From contig CM077115.1 of the NCBI GenBank assembly GCA_039619475.1, positions 441,596,792 through 441,660,791 on the forward strand: DNA of 64,000 nt. The letters run 5' to 3'. Of the stretch, positions 12,855 to 23,223 are shown piece by piece. The stretch comes from Icerya purchasi. Its lineage: Eukaryota > Arthropoda > Insecta > Hemiptera > Monophlebidae. Every line of letters begins with the position of its first letter. Position 1 is the stretch's first letter. The position numbers and the translations under genes were made by a program. The notes below the pieces were generated by a model. The model was not told the DNA's origin. It worked only from the letters and a program-made list of their open reading frames with translations, and made no database searches.

Positions 12855-14765
12855 TTAATTATTGCTGATGGCTACACCTGTGCGATGATCTGAGGAGGCT
12901 GATCTATTCGAAGTCGTTAGTTCGGTGTTAGGATCTAAAGAAGGTGTAGGTGAGTTCTTGGTTGACGGCAGACGACATTTAATCCAACAGGCGTTCCATT
13001 TTAGGAACAAAAGTATCACGATGATAGAAACAACGACCGCAACGATGATAGTTTGGCTGAGGTTGGAGGCGTTGATTTGGAAGTCCTCTGAATCTTTTGT
13101 GTTCAGCGTGTGCAGAATCGAAGCAAACTCCGCGTCAACTGAATCTAGGTTGTCGAGGGTAGCTTCATTTGATCTGGTCAGATTGATTTTTCGTACGTTT
13201 TTGGCTTCCGGGCAACATTCTGGGATGTCGAGATCTATCGTGGGGACAACGTGACTAAAGTTAGCATTTGTGGTGGAGCGTCCGTCCAAAGAAATGGATG
13301 GCTCGGAGGCGTGGCAGTCATCAGCTAGAGATATTATTCCGGCGCCTCTGAGACGAAATTCCTGAAGGGCTGCAGTCGAATCGCAATAAACAGTAAGTAT
13401 GGTGAGATCAGGAACAACGAATAGCCATCGGTTATCGGAAAGTTTTTGGAAAATATTGTTCTTGAGGGGAATGGAAGCGACCTCGCAATCATCGGGAACA
13501 CTGGTAGTTCGGGACAGGTACAGGTCAGCTTCGCAGGGCATCTCTTTGTTAACTTTTCGGATGATCTGACTTTTGCACAGATGTATAATATCTCCGTCTC
13601 CAAACCTTACGGTGATACAGCTGCTAAAGTCCTTGTAAACGATATACTCCGTAGACAAGCGATCGATCAATAGGTATTTATACTTCGGTCGTATATAATG
13701 GAACAGGGAAGAAGAGATATTACTTAAGGAAACGGGATAGGGAATGATATGGAAAAGGAAAAAATCTACATTATTCACCAGGGGGATTTCTATTTTATAA
13801 ATTATTAAATTATCATAAAATACTGTATTAATTATGCAAATTTCGTAATATTTAAATACGTGACGCGGGTCGAGAGTAATAGGGAATCTTTTACCTTTTG
13901 GCAGATTAGCCAAACGTAGTTCGATTAGTAAATCCTTAGGATTAATTACTTCGGGGTGCAATACATTATTCTTACTAAATAAGATCGAATTAACAATGGA
14001 GTCGTATTCAAAGGTTAATTCATTCCCTAATTCTAACATTAGATTAATATATTCGCTAACCGACTGAACGTATAGCGAGGATTCGACCTCATCGCTTAGA
14101 TTGTGAACGACTTTATTTAGCGTTTCGAAATTGGCGTTTATTATGTGCTCACGGAAAGCTAAGCTTGCGGCTGATTCATTGAAAATTCGAATTGTTTTCC
14201 TGGTGACCTGAACTTGTTCCTTCATTAATTCATTTAATTTATGATCATCATTTGTTACTTTACGAATGGACTCTGAATAAAATTCGCCATCATCAGAACT
14301 CGGCGTACCGAACAGCCATTTAAGAATGTGTGATCCTCCATTGAAGATACCACGCTTGTGGATCACGTGACCACACAAATGTTGGATCGTCTGGAGTTGA
14401 TCTTTCAATTTAACTATTTTACCGTTAATTAATTTTAAAGTTTGATGACAATTCAAGGAATGTAAATTATCTTTAATGTGATGACAAAGACCATTGGCTT
14501 TGGCAGAGAGACGGATTAACACAAGTAATTTTTGTTCGGTAAAGGAAATATTAGTAGATATGATGAGAGTCCACGTAGTACTGGATATCTTAGCAAATCC
14601 AAGATGTTCGTAGAACAGGCCGGAATGTCCAGAGACTTCCGTAATGTTATTGGATGTTGGACGAGGGAGTATGAGGTTATGATAGAGCGGAATGACCGTC
14701 AGTAGGACTAGGAGAGAAGATACAATGACAAGATTGGAGTTAGACCGCTGGGCAATCGTCATCAT
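12855..14765 (-). CDS. env: Errantivirus envelope glycoprotein
   Basis: An open 636-codon frame that overlaps the end of pol by 26 bases. A hydrophobic stretch at residues ~12-33 fits a signal sequence. A basic cleavage-like site HKRG at 136-139 is followed by a glycine-rich hydrophobic segment (to ~155), the layout of the baculovirus-F-like envelope proteins carried by errantiviruses. A strong membrane segment lies at about 572-590 with a ~45-residue cytoplasmic tail. Several N-glycosylation-type sequons are present. The protein would sit in the membrane and mediate fusion. The full-length open frame is consistent with a recent insertion. Function is inferred from layout only. Confidence 0.85.
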   Translation of the reverse strand: MMTIAQRSNSNLVIVSSLLVLLTVIPLYHNLILPRPTSNNITEVSGHSGLFYEHLGFAKISSTTWTLIISTNISFTEQKLLVLIRLSAKANGLCHHIKDNLHSLNCHQTLKLINGKIVKLKDQLQTIQHLCGHVIHKRGIFNGGSHILKWLFGTPSSDDGEFYSESIRKVTNDDHKLNELMKEQVQVTRKTIRIFNESAASLAFREHIINANFETLNKVVHNLSDEVESSLYVQSVSEYINLMLELGNELTFEYDSIVNSILFSKNNVLHPEVINPKDLLIELRLANLPKGKRFPITLDPRHVFKYYEICIINTVFYDNLIIYKIEIPLVNNVDFFLFHIIPYPVSLSNISSSLFHYIRPKYKYLLIDRLSTEYIVYKDFSSCITVRFGDGDIIHLCKSQIIRKVNKEMPCEADLYLSRTTSVPDDCEVASIPLKNNIFQKLSDNRWLFVVPDLTILTVYCDSTAALQEFRLRGAGIISLADDCHASEPSISLDGRSTTNANFSHVVPTIDLDIPECCPEAKNVRKINLTRSNEATLDNLDSVDAEFASILHTLNTKDSEDFQINASNLSQTIIVAVVVSIIVILLFLKWNACWIKCRLPSTKNSPTPSLDPNTELTTSNRSASSDHRTGVAISNN

Positions 14766-16734
14766 CTGAAAAATACGGTTTAATCAAATTGGTATTAAAT
14801 TTTACGTGCCTCCTACCGATTAATAATAATACCACATTTGGTCCTATTACTTTAACAATTTTATACGGACCTTTAAAATTAGGAGTTAACTTATTAAACC
14901 TAGTGGTTTTATTTATTAGCATCACCAGTTGACCAGCCTTAAATTCGCAAGCGTTAACTTTCTTATCGTAGTAATTTTTAGTTCGAGATTTAGACGCCAT
15001 AATGTTTTCGCGAGCTATTTTATGTATACTATTTAACTTTAGCTTGAGGTTGTTAAAATAGTCGTCATACGTATAGCGAAATTCCGGTTCTGCAGTGAGC
15101 GAGCTCGGGATATAGGGCTTGTGGCCGAAAAGTAGTTGGAACGGAGGGAAATTGGTAGTTTTGTGTACATTAGTATTGTACGAGAAACAAGCGTGGGCGA
15201 CGAAATCATCCCAATTGTTTTGGGTTTGATTTACAAAGTGTTTCAGATAATCTTTTAATGTCAGATGACTTCTCTCCAGGCTACCATTCGTTTGCGGATG
15301 ATAGGGAGTCGAAAATACATGTCGGACTTTAAACAACTTGCATAATTGGTTGATTATTTCGGAAGTGAACTCGGTACCACGATCCGAGAGTAGTGACTGA
15401 GGGATACCGAAGAGACTGAAGAACTTAACTAGTTCTTCTGATATCGTGGTAGCCTCATGGTTCGGAATCGGTATAGCGTAGGAATATTTCATCAGATCAT
15501 CCTGCATCGTGAGGATAAATCTATTCCCTTTTTCCGTTATAGGGAGAGGGCCTACTACATCTATGGCTAGACGTTGAAAAGGGAAGGAACTCGTGGTAGT
15601 GATTTCCATGGCGTTCTTAACTGGTTTAAAATTGGTTTTATTGGCCTGACACGAGTGACAGTTTTTTATGAACTTACGAATATCGCTTTTCATGTTATAC
15701 CAGTAATACTGATTGCGAATCTTAGCGTAAGTACGAAAAAAACCGGAATGTCCGCTGGCGGCGGAACTATGAGCTTCGTGCAAAACTTTATTTATTTCTT
15801 CCGGAGATTTTAGCTGCGTTTTTTCTGTTCTAATAATGACCGGTTTTACGTTTAAGTCTTTAAAAATATAATAGATAAGAGCTTTAAATTGTTCATAATC
15901 GACGAGGGTGTGCGTATCCGGAATTTTGTTTATAAAAACGTGTTTTTCATTAAACTTTAACAGAAGATTTGATAGAGTTAGTAATACGTTAAATAGCACA
16001 CCGTAGTCTACATTATCGAAACCGTTTACCTTGAAACAGCACAGGTAAATAATTTTATTATTTTGCTTAATATGCTCAATACAGCCGACCTCCATATTAT
16101 TTACGCTACTACGAATCCAACTTTCATTCATAAAATTATTTACGTTGTCATCATTTTTACAAGAAAATACAACAGTCGGATTTTTATCAAACAGTTTACA
16201 GTTAATCTCTTCTATATAAACCGGCTGACGCTGTTTTTTGAAAAATTTCAGAAATTCATTATACATTACGTTACTTTCACTGTTACTCTGTCTATTGTTA
16301 TTGTTATTCGTAAGAAATACCGAATTAGGTCCTTTACTGTTACAATTAGGAGGATTACGTGATAATGCGTCAGCATTATTGTTTTTCCTACCCGGTTTAT
16401 ACTTTATTTCGTATTCGTACTCGGCTAGTTTGAGCCTCCAGCGCAACAGCCTAGAGCCTGGGTCCTTGCAGTTAAATAGCCACGTTAATGCTTTATGATC
16501 GGTAATTATTGTAAATTTTCGCCCATAGAGATAGAGTCTGAAGTAATTTATAGCCCAAACTATGGCGATTAGTTCTTTTTCCGTGGTACTGTAATTAACC
16601 TCGTGATCATTCAGTGTTCTACTGGCATAGGCGACGGGTCGATCTTGACCGGGAGTACCTTGCGAAAGAACAGCACCAATAGCGAAACCACTAGCATCAG
16701 TAGTGAGAAGGAATTCTTTAGAAAAATCGGGATA
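14740..16734 (-). pseudogene. pol: Errantivirus pol, RNase H end and integrase
   Basis: The frame is open from just after a TAG at 16735-16737 down to 14740; the listed ATG at 16446 is internal. It starts with the RNase H block [16 protein letters not shown] and continues to [16 protein letters not shown]. The integrase follows: an H-H-C-C zinc region ([17 protein letters not shown] ... NCHSCQANK), the catalytic aspartates in AIDVVGPL and LLSDRGTEF, and the glutamate context [12 protein letters not shown], then a chromodomain-less C-terminus ([16 protein letters not shown]). All catalytic positions look conserved. Only the upstream amber codons break its link to the RT. Confidence 0.9.
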
Positions 16735-16818
16735 CTACAAAAGAGAATCATTTGTTAAAATATTTTTAAACTCGATAAAGGCATGCTGCTGGGTTGAACT
16801 CCAATCGAAAGGCTGGTC

Positions 16819-18594
16819 CTATTTCAGAAGGACAGTCAAAGGCTTAGCAATTTTCGCGAAATCTTTTATGAATCGTCTATAATAGCCTACCAGACCCAGA
16901 AATGATTTAATTTCTCGAGGAGTTTTTAGTCCGGGAAATTCGACAATGGCTCGAATTTTATCGGGGTTTGGGCGAAGACCATTTTCAGAAATTACGTGGC
17001 CTAAATAGCCGACTTCTTTTCTCAGAAACTCGCATTTATCGGGCTGCAATCGGAGGTTATTATTTTTTAACCTGTCAAAGACGGACGCTAAGCGATCGAG
17101 ATGTTCCCCTAGGCCAGTAGAATGCACAATGACATCATCCATATATACGAAGCACTGATTACCCTGTAGACCAGCGAGAACGGAGTTCATCAACCTTTGG
17201 AAGGTGGCTGGAGCATTTTTTAATCCGAAAGGCATTCGCGTATATTCGAAATGTCCCAGATTAGTACTAAAGGCGGTCTTTTTGATATCAGAACTTTTTA
17301 CTTTAATCTGGTGAAACCCAGAAGCTAAATCTAAAGTAGAGAAATATTTTGATCGCCCTAACTGATCTAAAATTTCGTCTATATTAGGAAGTGGAAATAT
17401 TTCTCCAACTGTTACGTTATTTAGTTTTCTATAATCTATGACGATTCTCCACCGTTTTTTCCCTGAACTATCAGGCTTTTTAGGGACTATCCAGAGAGGA
17501 GAAGACCAAGGACTATTAGATGGCCGTATAATGCCTTGCTCTAACAAGTCGTTTATTTGGTTATTTACTTCTTCCTTTAATGCTACTGGATGTCTGTAAT
17601 TTTTTGAGAAAATCGGCGGCGAATCGCCCGTATTTATTTCGTGTTCAAAATTATTATTGCATGAAAGGCTATTATTACTATCTATTTGAAAAAGTTCTTT
17701 ATATTTTAAGCATAATTTAATTAATAGTTCCTTTTCCTCTTTATTCAAATGTCCAATACGTAGATTCTTTATTAAATCCCTATCTTTTATGTTACGATTA
17801 AACTGTTCCAATTTTAAGTTATTTTCATTATCTAATACGCCTATTGACTTTAATGTTACGTTAAGATTTCTTATCACGCGCTCCTCGTCAGAGGAATTTA
17901 GAATAGTAGTGATTGCCTTTCCATTGTTATTTACGCTGACAATGGATCTGGCTAAAAGCACACCTTCCTCGGGTGATGACTCGTCTATTATTCCCTCAGA
18001 TATACAGGGGTTCGAAACGGGTACCTCGATGACTGTCTCGGAACGGGGGGCTAATTTAATGATGTCGCAATTATTGTTAAAAAGTTCTCTTTTCTGAGTT
18101 AACGTATATACTCGGTTATTTACTCGCATAACCGATTGAGAGAAATTAATTTCGGCATTATAAGCCTTCAAAAAATCGATGCCCAGCAGCCCATCGCAAG
18201 GGATGTTGGTAGCGTCGTTTATTATATGAAATTTTACGTTACGGATCTCGTCAAGATCCAAGAATGTATATCCAAAAGTTTCTATCGAGGAACAGGCACA
18301 AATTCCATTAATTTTAATTTTAATGTTATCATAGTAGATGGTGCCTTTCTTTAATCTCTCTTTCTTAATAATTGAAATGTCTGAGCCAGAATCGATTATA
18401 AATTTAAAGTTATTTGTTACAGATTGCTTAGAACGAAAAGTAGCATGAATAGCATTATTATTTACGCAATTAACATTATTATTATTCTTTACGTTATTTT
18501 GGACGCCTTTACGAAAATTTAGATCCTCCTTGGTTCGGCCTCGGTAACCAAGTGAGGTTTGTAGTTTAAAGAATTCCTGCCTGCGTTCCGACAA
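16819..18594 (-). pseudogene. pol: Errantivirus pol, protease and reverse transcriptase
   Basis: In the -1 frame relative to gag, overlapping it by 76 bases. The aspartic protease shows as FIIDSGSDISIIK. The RT follows with WRIVIDYRKLNNVT, YFSTLDLASGFHQI, FEYTRMPFGLKNAPATFQRLM and FVYMDDVIVHS, all canonical. The frame stops at a TAG (16819-16821) in the connection region; the same frame continues sensibly to a second TAG at 16735-16737, where related elements have glutamine (LLQYPDF-type motif). The 591-codon ATG start is not the real start: translation should enter by frameshift near 18566. Confidence 0.9.
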
Positions 18595-19328
18595 TTTTCG
18601 AGGGTATGCCCTGGTTTTTTACAATACCTACAACGCTTGACGTCAGTAGGTTGCTTATTACTATAATAGTGTGACTTATTCTTATACCATGCGGGCTCCT
18701 TCAGAGGAGAGAATGACTCGCCACGATTATTGGGCTTTTGCACTTTTAAAATCTGTTCTTCCCGAAGGGCGATCGGGAGATAATCGTTTAGTGTGGGCAA
18801 ATCCCGATGTCTTAGCATCTGAGATATTCCCGCGTGACAATGAATAGTGAAGCGACTTATAGAGATGTCTCTGACCATTTTTATCTGGCCTTGTACGAGT
18901 TTGTCATCAGTCTCAGGTTCTAAATTATACAGGATGCGCGCAGTTATACTGTCGATCCTGGCATAATACTGAGCGATGCTTTCACTCGGAAGCTGCTTAA
19001 TAGTTACTAATTCCTCTAGTAACTGGGAATAGAGTTGCTTATCCTCATAAAGGGTTTTTAGTTTATTTTTCAGCTCTTCCCAAGAGCTGTATTTACAATG
19101 GGCTAAATGAGCTTTAGCGTTTCCGCTAATCCTACTTACTACAAAATATAGGAGTGGTAATTTTTGAGTGTCATGAGCTAAAGTGAATGCATTGTTCGCG
19201 TTGGCAATAAAATCGCTCAACTGTTCTCTGTCTCCAGAGAATTCATGAGATATCAGTTTAGATAAAAATTCTATAGAATATAGAGGACTGCCCTCGCTCT
19301 CGGATTGACCTCGCGTTTGCGGCGCCAT
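18519..19328 (-). CDS. gag: Errantivirus Gag
   Basis: 269 codons, open, starting at the first ATG downstream of the primer site. The N-terminal two thirds match the matrix/capsid-like region of insect Gypsy elements (helical, FSGDREQLSDFIANANNAF near residue 33). A single CCHC zinc knuckle (CRYCKKPGHTLENC) lies at about 235-248 and would bind genomic RNA. The end overlaps pol, where the slippery heptamer lies. No disruption is visible, so particles could in principle still form from this Gag. Confidence 0.88.
   Translation of the reverse strand: MAPQTRGQSESEGSPLYSIEFLSKLISHEFSGDREQLSDFIANANNAFTLAHDTQKLPLLYFVVSRISGNAKAHLAHCKYSSWEELKNKLKTLYEDKQLYSQLLEELVTIKQLPSESIAQYYARIDSITARILYNLEPETDDKLVQGQIKMVRDISISRFTIHCHAGISQMLRHRDLPTLNDYLPIALREEQILKVQKPNNRGESFSPLKEPAWYKNKSHYYSNKQPTDVKRCRYCKKPGHTLENCRNAGRNSLNYKPHLVTEAEPRRI
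18564..18570 (-). promoter_or_regulatory. Putative -1 ribosomal frameshift site (TTTAAAC)
   Basis: On the minus strand the gag codons here read T TTA AAC, so the heptamer fits the X XXY YYZ rule exactly in the gag zero frame (18569 is the first base of a gag codon, counting from 19328). Slipping back one base lands in the pol frame. It lies inside the 76-base gag-pol overlap. No downstream pseudoknot was tested. Confidence 0.75.
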
Positions 19329-19637
19329 GACGAAAAAACGATTTACGAATATTAATAAATACTAACAAATACTTCGAAAAAATATGTATAAATAACGATA
19401 ATAATAAATTCGAGTAAGAAAGGAAAAGAGAGAGTGATAATGGATAAATGACCGAAAAGTATGACCATAAATACCTCTTAGTAGGTCCTTCCAACGTATC
19501 GGGATGGATTTCAACGTACTGGTACGCTGCTGCAAATCCTAGATGAGGTGATCGCTTTTCCGGTTGGTTACGTAAGTCCTTCCTGCGTAAAGAGATGGAT
19601 CTCAACGATTTCCTTGAAACGTCGCTGATGGATCCTA

Positions 19638-19649
19638 CCGACTGCGCCA
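19638..19649 (-). promoter_or_regulatory. Primer binding site, complementary to tRNA-Ser
   Basis: About nine bases inside the 5' LTR, the minus strand reads TGGCGCAGTCGG, complementary to the 3' end of eukaryotic tRNA-Ser including its CCA. The 17.6/297/ZAM group of errantiviruses uses the same primer. Confidence 0.8.
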
Positions 19650-19658
19650 ATTAATGAG

Positions 19659-20291
19659 TGTTGTATTCCCGGGACGGAATACTAAGTACCGATCAATTAT
19701 TTCGCGTAATTTGAAATAAACCTAGTCGAAGCTAGTTATATTACGTTTATTTTAATATGACGACGATACAGATCGCGGTTATGTGTAAAAAAACCGATAG
19801 CGGCTTCCGTAAGTCTGTAACGACACGATTAGAGCAATACGATGCTAAGGGCTAATCGGACCGACCGGACTACCGAAACGGTTATTCTGGGTGTCCCAAG
19901 AATACTCGACTGACAAAAAAAACAATTCATTAACATTCAACAACGACGGTTCGACAAGTCGATACGTCACTCGCGACAAACGGAGAAGTCCCGGATATGC
20001 AGCGTAAACGAATAATCGGCTGCTTCGGCCGTTTATAACAATAAATGAGGATTCTGCGTACAGCGGATGTAAAAATTCGGAGAACGACGATATGACGAAA
20101 AGTTGCGACATTTGCAATGTAACTTATAATAACTGAGAAGTAGTGGATTCGCAACGTAAGCGGATAAACGATTATTTAGCCTGCAAATAAAACTGGGCAA
20201 GAGAGAGGAAAAAAAAATAAAATAAAAAATAAAATAAAAAATAAATGAATAAAGTTAGTCTGAGAAATAATATGGAAGTTGGCATACAACA
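19659..20291 (-). repeat. Errantivirus 5' LTR
   Basis: 633 bp, upstream of gag on the minus strand. Compared with 12073-12705 it differs, by eye, at three bases in the A/T-rich part near 20183-20216. ATTC at 20292-20295 is the right target duplication within the BEL gag. Confidence 0.94.
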
Positions 20292-20295
20292 ATTC

Positions 20296-20535
20296 TTTAA
20301 AAAGAGCGTTTTCAAGCTGTTCTTCATTTTCTGGATTTGATTCGACACCTAATTCGAGAATTTGTTCGGAAATCTCTTCAAATTGCGCATGATAAGTTTT
20401 AAAAGATTCGAATTCGTTCTCAGCTTTTACTACGACCGTGCTATTTGAAGTTTCTTTTAAGAAATCTAAAATACGAGCTCGAATTGATGCTAGTTGCTTT
20501 TTTATATAGCGACGGTTTCTTTCTAACTTATCCAT
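20296..20535 (-). pseudogene. BEL/Pao gag N-terminal part
   Basis: The frame is open from an ATG at 20535 (MDKLERNRRYIKKQLASIRA) to the errantivirus insertion. The longer open stretch reaching 20739 runs into the LTR, so the internal ATG is the better start. The segment is charged and helical (coiled-coil-like, ending ENEEQLENALFKE). It joins the gag remainder at 12068 across the 4-bp target duplication. Confidence 0.8.
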
Positions 20536-20681
20536 TTCAATCGAACGATAATATGCGAAAAATCTTAATGACCGGAATAGACAACGAATACGAAACGACT
20601 TTAGTTTAAACAAATTTTTTAATCGTATATAAATTGGAACGGATTTACTTAATTTTAGATGAAAAGTCTTTGTTCGACGGT

Positions 20682-20701
20682 ATCCGGCTCGGGAAGGACC
20701 A
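20682..20701 (-). promoter_or_regulatory. BEL primer binding site, probably tRNA-Tyr
   Basis: Two bases inside the 5' LTR the plus strand reads CCGGCTCGGGAAGGACCA. That resembles the 3' end of tRNA-Tyr (ending AAGGACCA after a CCGGCTCG T-arm), apart from two extra G bases. The complementary minus strand would be the primer site. The tRNA identity is tentative. Confidence 0.55.
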
Positions 20702-20703
20702 AA

Positions 20704-21106
20704 TGTTACGATATTTTCGTTAATATTCCGGAGGACCAAATTATATTTTTCGAATGATTTTTTAAACCGGTCAATTTGTAAATTGCATTTTAATCGAATA
20801 CGATTGAACGAATAGAAGTCTTAAAAAAGACTGTTTCTAAAATAATTTCAAAAAGGGTAAAACGAAATAATTACAACGAAATAACGACATACGAAAAGAC
20901 GAGACGCTAAAAGCGTATAACGAAGCGACATAACAAAAACTAGACGAACGAAAAGCGACTAGTGAAGACGAACAACACGCCAACGAGCGCTGGCCAGCGA
21001 TTTATTTTATATTGTTTACATAACGAACATCTGGCTGCGTAAAATGAAAAGTCTAACGAACGAATAATGACAAAATTAATAAATATCGACTTAATATTTA
21101 TTAACA
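20704..21106 (-). repeat. BEL/Pao 5' LTR
   Basis: 403 bp, upstream of gag on the minus strand and matching 4408-4811. The differences I can see are one A/G change near 20719, a small cluster at the AAAAGTCGACTG stretch, and two more substitutions. It is followed by GACAC at 21107-21111. Confidence 0.92.
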
Positions 21107-21165
21107 GACACTAATTAAATTATAATTAAATTTTAAGGCCTTACCATTTTCAAATGTAATAGTAT
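21107..21165. repeat. 2.7-kb repeat unit A, short piece between two insertions
   Basis: Resumes the tandem repeat exactly where the BEL element interrupted it; it matches 56217-56270 closely. It ends at a T run belonging to the next LINE. Confidence 0.8.
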
Positions 21166-22696
21166 TTTTTTTTTTTTTTTTAAATGCTGTATTTAGAGAG
21201 AAAAAAATGTGTATAAATGTGCAGGGAACTAGTGTGCTTAAATCAGAAGTGAGTACATGTGCGTGTTTAGCTAAAATAACGTATTAATAAATATAGAATT
21301 TTGTGTGTGGTAGTTTCCTGCAAAATGTACTTAAACTAAGGTGTTAAAAGGATGAAAAACATAGTCCCTTCACTCACCAAGCGTGTGTGTTGATAGATGA
21401 GTTTTTTAAAGTATAACTTAAAATAACTTAAAAATATTATGTGCAATGATTTAATTCTTTTTGGCTATTTACAGGAAGTGCATAAGATAGAAAAACAACA
21501 TGCTACATTTACGGTTTCACGATTGAATTTGAGTTTAGGGAGTTGATAGTGTATTAGTTTCCGTTTATGAATTTCCTGCGAATCGCAGACTCCATATAGA
21601 ACAGGAGATTTGTAGAATTTTCTCTAGTGATGATTAGTGATTGGGAGCTATTAATGTTATATTTGGATCTAAGATCCTCAAATCTGGAAAAGCAAAAAAG
21701 GTGTTCAGTGTTATCTTCAACACCAGAGGTGCACATGGTGCACCCAGGGCCACCAGAAAGACGGAACCTATGTAAGTAGGAGCCAAACTTTCCGTGCCCT
21801 GAAAGCACCTGCGCTTGTAAAAATTACTGTTTAAGTTTTTTAATTTTGATCTGTCAAAAACTTTCGGGAAGAACATGTATTTTTTCCTTCCAGTTTGACA
21901 ACTGTCCCACCTCTGCTACCATACTGCAAGGAGTGTGCCATTAATATAGTTTTTAAGAATTTTTAGACTTGGGAAAATACCCAAACTGGAAAGATCGGTA
22001 TCTAGGTATTGGGTATTCTCAACACGGGATATATCTCCAACAACCTTGTATTCAGAGATGATGGGGGCACCCGTGACAAAAAGATCCAGTGGAAGAATGT
22101 TTGATATGACATTAGCAGCAGACGTAGGGCAGGCTCTGTACAAAGAGGAAATATTTAGAAGAAATTTCTTCTGGTGTTTGCCAATAGCATTTAAGGTTTT
22201 GTTATTTATATAAATGATAGATCCATACCTGTAAAGGGACTGAATCAGACCCTTATACAAGATGACCCTTTCCCCATATTTAAGGCCAAAGGTGTTAGGC
22301 TGGAGTCTTCTAAGCTTATTGTAAACGTTATCGCATTTCTTGTATAAGTATTCAATATGCGGTAGAAATGTGAGCCGATAATCAATGATTATACCAAGGT
22401 ACTTTAATTGCCTGTTGTGCAGAATGGGCTGCCAAGAGATGAGATAGAGAGATCTAATTTTTTGAACAATTCTCTGATCACCAAATATTATAAATTGGCA
22501 TTTCGCGACAGAAAATGTTAATCCTAAATTGTTAACGAATTGTTCTAGGTATTGACAAACAACCTCAATTAGTTTGAAGTCGTAGTACCTATCAATACTG
22601 AACGAAATACATAAGTCGTCAGCGTAAGACACTGATTCATATTTTTTATTCGAAAAGGACATGAATTCATCCATAAGGTAGTGTATTCTAGAATAT
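21166..22696 (-). mobile_element. 5'-truncated I/R1-like LINE
   Basis: Minus-strand LINE whose poly-A tail appears as a T run at about 21166-21181. About 370 bases of 3' UTR follow, then coding to 22674. The tandem repeat resumes at about 22697. Exact target duplication is blurred by the A/T-rich flanks. It belongs to a different family from the LINEs at 8.4 kb and 58 kb. Confidence 0.8.
21554..22674 (-). pseudogene. LINE RT thumb and C-terminal domain
   Basis: The frame 21916-22674 starts in the RT palm with the catalytic SYADDLCISFS and proceeds through LKYLGIIIDYRLTF and the thumb (GLIQSLYRYGSIIY). A frameshift near 21830-21920 leads to 21554-21808, a C-terminal region with a Cys-Cys-His-Cys-like finger (CTMCTSGVEDNTEHLFC) of the kind found in R1/LOA-like elements. 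No RNase H is evident. The copy is truncated upstream of the YADD box, so it cannot be active. Confidence 0.78.
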
Positions 22697-23137
22697 AGAA
22701 TTCCCTGAAATTAAAACCATCTTTGAAGCAGTTGTGCTGAATGAATAGGAATTTTATGATGTTAAATGCGGCAAAAATGTATTTTGATTGGATCAATAAT
22801 GTAGTGGCAGTTTATTTCCGTGGAATTTGCTAATAGCTAATATTAAACAGGAATTAATATACCATCAGAATTTTAGATGTTATTCTTCACGCTTCATGTA
22901 ATGCAGGTGCACTATGATGTAAAATTGTGGGTATGTCATAAGTAAGAGGTGAGAGTTTGCATTATGTGAATGAATTATAAAAGGTCTGATCACTGAATAT
23001 ACAGATTAAATGTTTGAAATAGTAATCCTGTGACGTGAATTATGAAGTTTAGTATTCATTTAGGTCTGTTCAGATGAAATGTGGGCTAATTATGTAATCT
23101 TTAATATTTGTGTTTATTTAGAAGGTTCCATGTGATC
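22697..23137. repeat. 2.7-kb repeat, end of unit A and start of unit B
   Basis: Contains the unit start at 22736, which matches 14 and 53650, then about 400 bases of unit B up to the Jockey insertion at 23138. It preserves the empty site of the first LINE (near 22829). Confidence 0.85.
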
Positions 23138-23223
23138 TCGCGTAAATCGACAGATATTTTCGGCCACTGTGCTGCCGTCGTTTGCTACGGTGTGCTCCGT
23201 AGCACGTACACATACTACCCATA

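Larger units (their letters stand above)
12073..20291 (-). mobile_element. Errantivirus (env-bearing Gypsy-type endogenous retrovirus)
   Basis: 8.2-kb minus-strand element inside the BEL gag, with 4-bp duplication ATTC and 633-bp LTRs at both ends. It is complete in layout: 5' LTR, tRNA-Ser primer site, gag, pol in the -1 frame, env overlapping the pol end, polypurine tract, 3' LTR. Gag and env are open. Pol has two in-frame TAG codons. I count only three differences between the LTRs, so this is a young insertion compared with its BEL host. It is described here as a genomic relic; nothing has been restored. Confidence 0.95.
4408..21106 (-). mobile_element. BEL/Pao LTR retrotransposon with two nested insertions
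   Basis: Minus-strand element bounded by 404- and 403-bp LTRs that begin TG and end CA, with a 5-bp duplication GACAC at 4403-4407 and 21107-21111. Reading from right to left it holds gag (20296-20535, then 10881-12068 after the nested errantivirus), protease start, reverse transcriptase, RNase H and a C-terminal integrase. That pol order is typical of BEL/Pao. An I/R1-like LINE (8443-10875) interrupts the protease region, and an errantivirus (12073-20291) interrupts gag. The LTR pair differs at roughly six places by eye, yet the coding frames are broken at least five times. Confidence 0.93.
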
